9,052 nucleotides of DNA, from NCBI GenBank assembly GCA_964634555.1, contig CAZWJJ010000034.1, positions 1-9,052 of the forward strand. The letters run 5' to 3'. The position numbers were made by a program, and so were the translations under genes. Under the pieces are notes generated by a model, which saw nothing but the letters and a program-made list of their open reading frames with translations, had not been told where the DNA came from and searched no databases. Positions within the stretch are counted from its first letter, which is position 1; every line of letters starts with the position of its first letter. Positions 5,098 through 9,052 of this stretch are shown in pieces. This DNA comes from JACQCV01 sp964634555. Its GTDB lineage: Bacteria > Patescibacteriota > Minisyncoccia > Phycocordibacterales > UBA12445.

Positions 5098-5125
5098 ATT
5101 ATATCTATTTAAGAATAAAATGCAA
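5098..5125 (-). promoter_or_regulatory. rplY promoter
   Basis: On the minus strand TTGCAT (5125-5120, 4/6) is followed by 16 bases and a perfect TATAAT (5103-5098). The start site would be near 5091, giving a leader of about 85 nt. It lies in the 145-base gap between the sensor gene and rplY. Confidence 0.6.
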
Positions 5126-5151
5126 GCGTACAGATACTGCCCACATAATAA

Positions 5152-7749
5152 TTATTGTCTTCTAATGGCCTCTCTTGGAGAAATTATAGGCATTGTAACG
5201 TGGAAAATTGAACCCCTCTGAAGCTCAGATTCAAACCAAATCTTCCCGCCCCATGATTCCACAAACGATTTGGCCAGAGATAATCCTAGGCCTATGCCAT
5301 TTGGAAATGCTTGTTTAGAGTTACTGCCTCTATAGAATTTGTCAAATATTTTCGACTGTTCATCTACGGGAATTCCTATGCCGTGATCAATCACAGAATA
5401 TTCAATCCCGAAGCCACTTATCTTCATTCGAATTTCTATTGAACTATTATTTTTTGAATAAAATATGGCGTTAGATATTAAAACTTGTATAACTTGGCGC
5501 ACAGCCTGAAAATCCATAAAAGCAAATGGGAACGGATCGGGCTCTTGTTTAATATCAATTCTCAACTGCTTTTCCAATATTATATCAGTGAAATCCCTAA
5601 TAATATCTGCGGTCAGAGATTTGAGATCAATTGAGGTCAAATTGAACTTGACACCCGCAACATCAGGACGAACAGTTAAAAGCAAAAATTTCATCAGATT
5701 AACCAGATTCTTCAGCTCCGCCAATAATGAATTTACAATATCGGCCTGTTCCCGATTTAAAGAAGAGGCCGCTAAAGCTTCAACCTTTTTCTTTAGATCA
5801 ACAATCGGCACAGAAAGCTGATTTGCAGCAATAGCCACAAATTCTGTCTTAGTCTGTTCAAGTTTAGAAATTTTATCGGCGGAATTATGCTCTACAGTAA
5901 CATCAATAGAAGAAGCAATTACCTCATTAATTTTACCTTGATCGTCGTAATTAGGAGCAAAATAAATATGGCACCAATCATTGCCTGTCCCCGGAACATG
6001 CTTAAATTCCAAATCAGAAGATTCACCCTCAAAAGCCCGACGAATGCCCCGAGCCATCTGATCTTTATATTCATCAGCCACAGACGACATGTAATTCCAA
6101 TCATGAAATTCAAGACCGTCCTTCAGATGATGTTCAGATCTACCAATCTTATTTATAAAAGTTAACTTACCGTCCCTATCAAATATTTTTATGCACATAG
6201 GTGATGAATCAGTAAGAGATCTATACCTCGATTCACTTTCCAAAATCGACTTACGATTCGCCACATCTCTCGAAATATCTTGTATTATAACGAAAAAATT
6301 AAAAGTACCATCTTTAACCCTCTCCAAGACGCCATCTAAACGGGCAAAAATTATACTTTTATCTTTTCGAACAAACTGAAGTTCAAAATCTGTCACATGC
6401 CCATCTCTTTTAAAAGTATCTCTTAGGCGTTGACGATCATTAACATCTCTATAAAACTCAACAGACATGTGTCCCACTAGTTCAGACTCGTGTTCATAAC
6501 CAAGCGTACGAACTGCAAAATCATTTATTCTGAGTATTTTTCCGTCCTGATCAGCCACCAATATTCCTACAGGGGCAGAGTATATCAGGTCTCGAAATCT
6601 GGATTCTGAATCTTCCAGATCACTCTTAATCAGACTTAAATTTTCGGCCATTTTATTAATGCCCGTTGCAATGTTTGTAATTTCATCACCACCGGTCGAT
6701 TCTGCCCTCGCACCCAGATCACCCCTGCCAATCAGATCTATTATTTTTCTTTCATTATTAATTCTTCCAACAATACCCTTGGTAAACAAATAACCCAAAC
6801 CACCAGAAAGCAACACTGCCATAAAAGTTGCTATGACTATTTCGTAGTATAATGTCATGATCGGAATATCAGCAGCCTTTTTATTAATCTCCACTATCAT
6901 TACCCAATCTTGACCAATCGGACATGCCCATGCGCCATACACATCATTACCGGTATAGTTTATATATTCAGCCACAGACTCCTCATTTTTATCAAAACAG
7001 GAGTTAGTGGCTAAGGTATTAACCTTCTGTTTAAAAACAACATTCGGATCTGAGTTAGTCATCAATAAATGGTCCCTTCCTACAAGATAAAAATTAAAAC
7101 CGCCAAATATGTTACCACTAGCGATACGTTCAGGTTGTGAACCTAATTTTTCTAAAGTCTCTCCCTGTAAAAGGTTATTAATCTCATTCTCCGAAATATG
7201 AATTATCATGGCGCCTATATCTTGATTAGTGTCCAAAGAATATATAGGAATATGAATAAGAAATTCCGGAACAGAACCAATCATTTCCGGTATTGAAGAC
7301 ATATGTGATTGCCCATATTTCGCTGTTGAAAAATGAAATGCTTGAGGAAGGTCAACAACAGTACCGATCCGATCCGCCACGGTGGAAACAATAATTCTAG
7401 AACTTTTATCTATAATATCAGTACTAAGTATGTCTGGGGCCAAAATTTGTTTATTTTTAATAATATAATCACTGAGTTCACCCGCTCTTACAGGATCATT
7501 ATTTTTCTCCAATGCCGCCACTTCACTTCTTATATGTCCATCAGATGACCAATCTGAACCTCTTATTTTCTGCCACTGAAAATATGAAAGTATATTCCCC
7601 TCCGCCAACTCCGCGGCTACGGTTAAATCTTTATATAAATCCTGCTTAATACTTTTCTCTGTTTGTGAAAACGAAAAAATCGCGATACCAGCTATCGGTA
7701 AAAGAGAGATTATAAGCATCATTATTATGAATTTCGGAGTGAGCCTCAT
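5152..7749 (-). CDS. Membrane sensor histidine kinase-like protein lacking the phospho-acceptor histidine
   Basis: An 865-residue sensor. Domains in order: TM1 (about 7-27), a large extracytoplasmic Cache-like sensor region (30-295), TM2 (298-322), HAMP (323-375), two PAS domains (about 383-495 and 505-620), a DHp-like helical pair (630-695) and a HATPase_c domain (740-856). The ATP-binding motifs look intact: N box with N760 (LISNAIFYS), G1 DHGIGIP (788-794), F box IFDKFYRG (801-808), and G2 NGIGLGLSLAK (817-827). The H-box reads FVAIAANQLSVP where active relatives have a form like FVxxxSHxLRTP. Position 643 is Asn (AAT at 5823-5821), one base change from CAT, and the following LRTP is LSVP. 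It should therefore not autophosphorylate in the usual way. No response regulator is adjacent. It could be a pseudokinase, a partner for another kinase, or an ATP-dependent sensor. Confidence 0.88.
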   Translation of the reverse strand: MRLTPKFIIMMLIISLLPIAGIAIFSFSQTEKSIKQDLYKDLTVAAELAEGNILSYFQWQKIRGSDWSSDGHIRSEVAALEKNNDPVRAGELSDYIIKNKQILAPDILSTDIIDKSSRIIVSTVADRIGTVVDLPQAFHFSTAKYGQSHMSSIPEMIGSVPEFLIHIPIYSLDTNQDIGAMIIHISENEINNLLQGETLEKLGSQPERIASGNIFGGFNFYLVGRDHLLMTNSDPNVVFKQKVNTLATNSCFDKNEESVAEYINYTGNDVYGAWACPIGQDWVMIVEINKKAADIPIMTLYYEIVIATFMAVLLSGGLGYLFTKGIVGRINNERKIIDLIGRGDLGARAESTGGDEITNIATGINKMAENLSLIKSDLEDSESRFRDLIYSAPVGILVADQDGKILRINDFAVRTLGYEHESELVGHMSVEFYRDVNDRQRLRDTFKRDGHVTDFELQFVRKDKSIIFARLDGVLERVKDGTFNFFVIIQDISRDVANRKSILESESRYRSLTDSSPMCIKIFDRDGKLTFINKIGRSEHHLKDGLEFHDWNYMSSVADEYKDQMARGIRRAFEGESSDLEFKHVPGTGNDWCHIYFAPNYDDQGKINEVIASSIDVTVEHNSADKISKLEQTKTEFVAIAANQLSVPIVDLKKKVEALAASSLNREQADIVNSLLAELKNLVNLMKFLLLTVRPDVAGVKFNLTSIDLKSLTADIIRDFTDIILEKQLRIDIKQEPDPFPFAFMDFQAVRQVIQVLISNAIFYSKNNSSIEIRMKISGFGIEYSVIDHGIGIPVDEQSKIFDKFYRGSNSKQAFPNGIGLGLSLAKSFVESWGGKIWFESELQRGSIFHVTMPIISPREAIRRQ

Positions 7750-7764
7750 TGAGCTATTGATTTT

Positions 7765-7773
7765 ATTTTAACA
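7765..7773 (-). promoter_or_regulatory. Possible extended -10 promoter of the sensor gene
   Basis: The minus strand has TGTTAAAAT (7773-7765), an extended -10 with TAAAAT (5/6), 15 bases before the ATG. This would give a leader of about 8-9 nt. No clear -35 is seen and no Shine-Dalgarno precedes the ATG. It sits directly after the terminator of the upstream gene. Confidence 0.35.
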
Positions 7774-7780
7774 TGCAAAC

Positions 7781-7799
7781 AAAAAAGGCGAAACACCTT
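7781..7799 (-). terminator. Rho-independent terminator after the PH-domain gene
   Basis: On the minus strand AAGGTG and CGCCTT pair (one G-U) around a UUU loop (7799-7785), and the stem runs directly into six T (7786-7781). This is the clearest intrinsic terminator in the window. It separates the aldolase/PH-domain transcript from the sensor gene. Confidence 0.75.
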
Positions 7800-7842
7800 C
7801 TGTGAATTATTTTAGACAAGGGTAGATTTTTTGGATTCACAG
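7800..7842. repeat. Inverted repeat in the 3' region of the PH-domain gene
   Basis: CTGTGAAT (7800-7807) and ATTCACAG (7835-7842) are exact complements separated by 27 bases. The pair abuts the terminator, forming a possible second hairpin in the 3' UTR. A further short palindrome, GTATT-AAAA-AATAC (7867-7880), lies next to the stop codon. Function unknown. Confidence 0.5.
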
Positions 7843-7882
7843 TATTAGCTAAATTCCTAAATATAAGTATTAAAAAATACAA

Positions 7883-8944
7883 TTATAATCCCGTCCGTGA
7901 ACTCTGTTTCTTTACAGTCATATCACGTAGAATTTCAGCTAATTTATTAGCTTGACCCAGGGGCTGCCAAGGAATCATGACCTTATTACTAAAATCATCT
8001 TGACCTCCAGCAGCGTTTTCAACTACAACATTAGCCATGCCAAATATTCTATCTGTAAAATTTTGAAAAACCATGACATTCTGAATTGTGCTATAGGGAA
8101 TATTTTTCTCCTGAATTCCAATGACTCCACTATGTAGAAATAAATATTCAGGAGTTAATTTGAACATAAAGTTGCGCTTCCAAACAAAACCCATAACTAA
8201 GTTTATAATGTAAAAAAATAGATATACAATAAAAAACCAAATCAATTCTATATAACCTGATGAAATTTTACCCGCCAGAAAGAAACTCGGAATTAAACTA
8301 GTCAATGGAGACATAAAGATTGTTAAAAATATGGACATAACCGAACTACCTACAAAATTTGAAACAAACCAGCTATGCGAGAAGGGATATGTATTAATAG
8401 AAACTTCTCCGGTAGGTAAAGTGGCCGGCGATGTCATTATAGGTGTAATAGGTATATTATTAGGACCTTGTCCCGTGATTTTATCTAATAGTAATCTCTT
8501 CAATCTCTCAGCTGTCGCTGAATCAACTCCATCGATATGGGCCTCAATTCCAGATGTGAGTGTGGCGCTGGCAATATGAACATCATAAAGCCCCATTAAT
8601 CTATCCCATATATCCTGATCGACATAAACATCCTGTACTTTTTGATACTGTATATGGATTTCAGTAGGTGCAAAAACCCCTTTTTGTATAGTCACAAAAT
8701 TATCCCCAACATCATAATAATAACGGCTAATATAAGCCCTAACATAAATGCCGTATAATACAATCTGAATAATATAAAGTACTAAAGATACAGCCATTAA
8801 CACCGTCAATGTTGAAACGAATCCAGCTATAGAGGGAGGCACTATGAAAATCCAAAGGGCGGGCCAAAAGATCCATAAAAGCTTCTTCCAAAATTTTCTC
8901 CCCGCCAATGGATACTGTTTTTGAAATTCCGATGGTTGATTCAT
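7883..8944 (-). CDS. Membrane protein with two bacterial PH (bPH2, YdbS/YdbT-like) domains
   Basis: A 353-residue integral membrane protein built from two repeats of a hydrophobic pair followed by a soluble domain. TM segments lie near 21-43 and 47-69, and near 196-224 and 233-255. The first bPH2 domain (about 76-155) has YYDVGDNFVTIQKGVF, then EIHIQYQKVQDVYVDQDIWDRLMGLYDV. The second (about 258-340) has FKLTPEYLFLHSGV, then EKNIPYSTIQNVMVFQNFTDRIFGMANV. The IPY-IQ-V...-R-FG-V pattern is typical of the DUF304/bPH2 family. The B. subtilis YdbS and YdbT proteins split or multiply these domains; here two are fused. The family function is membrane-associated and poorly defined, so no precise role is claimed. 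The ATG lies only 4 bases after the aldolase stop, which suggests one transcript with translational coupling; no clear Shine-Dalgarno is seen. Confidence 0.85.
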   Translation of the reverse strand: MNQPSEFQKQYPLAGRKFWKKLLWIFWPALWIFIVPPSIAGFVSTLTVLMAVSLVLYIIQIVLYGIYVRAYISRYYYDVGDNFVTIQKGVFAPTEIHIQYQKVQDVYVDQDIWDRLMGLYDVHIASATLTSGIEAHIDGVDSATAERLKRLLLDKITGQGPNNIPITPIMTSPATLPTGEVSINTYPFSHSWFVSNFVGSSVMSIFLTIFMSPLTSLIPSFFLAGKISSGYIELIWFFIVYLFFYIINLVMGFVWKRNFMFKLTPEYLFLHSGVIGIQEKNIPYSTIQNVMVFQNFTDRIFGMANVVVENAAGGQDDFSNKVMIPWQPLGQANKLAEILRDMTVKKQSSRTGL

Positions 8945-8948
8945 ATTT

Positions 8949-9052
8949 TTATTTTATTCCGCTAAATAATTTTAATCGTTTTTGCACCATCTGCTCAACA
9001 GCCTTGACTGATGGGCCAAGAATTTTATACGGTGCAACTTCGTTTGGATCGG
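8949..9052 (-). CDS. Probable class II fructose-bisphosphate aldolase, C-terminal 33 residues
   Basis: Only the end of the gene is in the window, reading DPNEVAPYKILGPS then VKAVEQMVQKRLKLFSGIK and TAA. The pattern DP...Y-LGP-...A+...V+++L-LF resembles the C-terminal helix of class II (zinc-dependent) fructose-bisphosphate aldolases, where DPRKYLxPA...I...V...+...FGS is usual. The active site lies outside the window, so the call rests on this tail alone. If right, the enzyme splits fructose 1,6-bisphosphate into glyceraldehyde 3-phosphate and dihydroxyacetone phosphate. It is transcribed just ahead of the PH-domain gene with a 4-base gap. The open frame and position make the CDS itself fairly sure. 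Confidence 0.5.
   Translation of the reverse strand, partial: DPNEVAPYKILGPSVKAVEQMVQKRLKLFSGIK

Noticed and set aside
5588..6379. Several plus-strand open frames inside the sensor gene
   Set aside because: They lie wholly within a long gene with clear domain motifs on the other strand and look like chance open frames.
1..9052. Alternative genetic code (UGA read as glycine) as in some CPR lineages
   Set aside because: All recognisable proteins are uninterrupted under the standard code, and the transglycosylase and transposase frames end in TGA at plausible family lengths.

Overview
The window reads as a fragment of a compact, AT-leaning bacterial chromosome, most likely Candidatus Patescibacteria (CPR). 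This is an inference from several cues: a shortened RF1, rpmE next to prfA, short spacers, few Shine-Dalgarno sites, and promoters sitting directly against start codons. No gene is interrupted by in-frame UGA codons, and two ORFs end in UGA, so the standard bacterial code fits and the UGA-glycine code of Gracilibacteria does not. All genes lie on the minus strand, so transcription runs from high to low coordinates.

In transcription order: the 3' end of a probable class II fructose-bisphosphate aldolase (8949-9052); a membrane protein with two bacterial PH domains (7883-8944) ending at a rho-independent terminator; a large sensor kinase-like protein (5152-7749); ribosomal protein bL25 (4341-5006), preceded by a good promoter and a structured leader; a secreted coiled-coil lytic transglycosylase (2856-4274); an IS256/Mutator-superfamily insertion sequence (1663-2732); ribosomal protein bL31 (1264-1503); peptide chain release factor 1 (178-1176); and the first 17 codons of an unidentified gene with a strong RBS (1-52).

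Most genes are core functions: translation (bL25, bL31, RF1), glycolysis/gluconeogenesis, and envelope maintenance (transglycosylase, PH-domain protein). The sensor protein stands out. Its ATP-binding domain looks intact, but the phospho-accepting histidine is replaced by asparagine and the H-box around it is degenerate.

The accessory part is the IS region. The element has perfect 25-bp inverted ends but no target-site duplication, and it sits inside a REP-like palindromic repeat whose last 8 bases lie just beyond its right end. A 22-bp flank of the element recurs (21/22) on the other side. The transposase has no usable start in its main frame. A -1 slip on an A8 tract would join an upstream ATG to a complete zinc ribbon and restore a 328-residue protein.

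A second theme is regulatory compactness. rpmE, prfA and the transglycosylase gene each have a -10 element 7-9 nt before the ATG, which predicts leaderless or almost leaderless mRNAs. For prfA and the transglycosylase gene the promoter is fused to, or nested in, the hairpin that follows the preceding gene.
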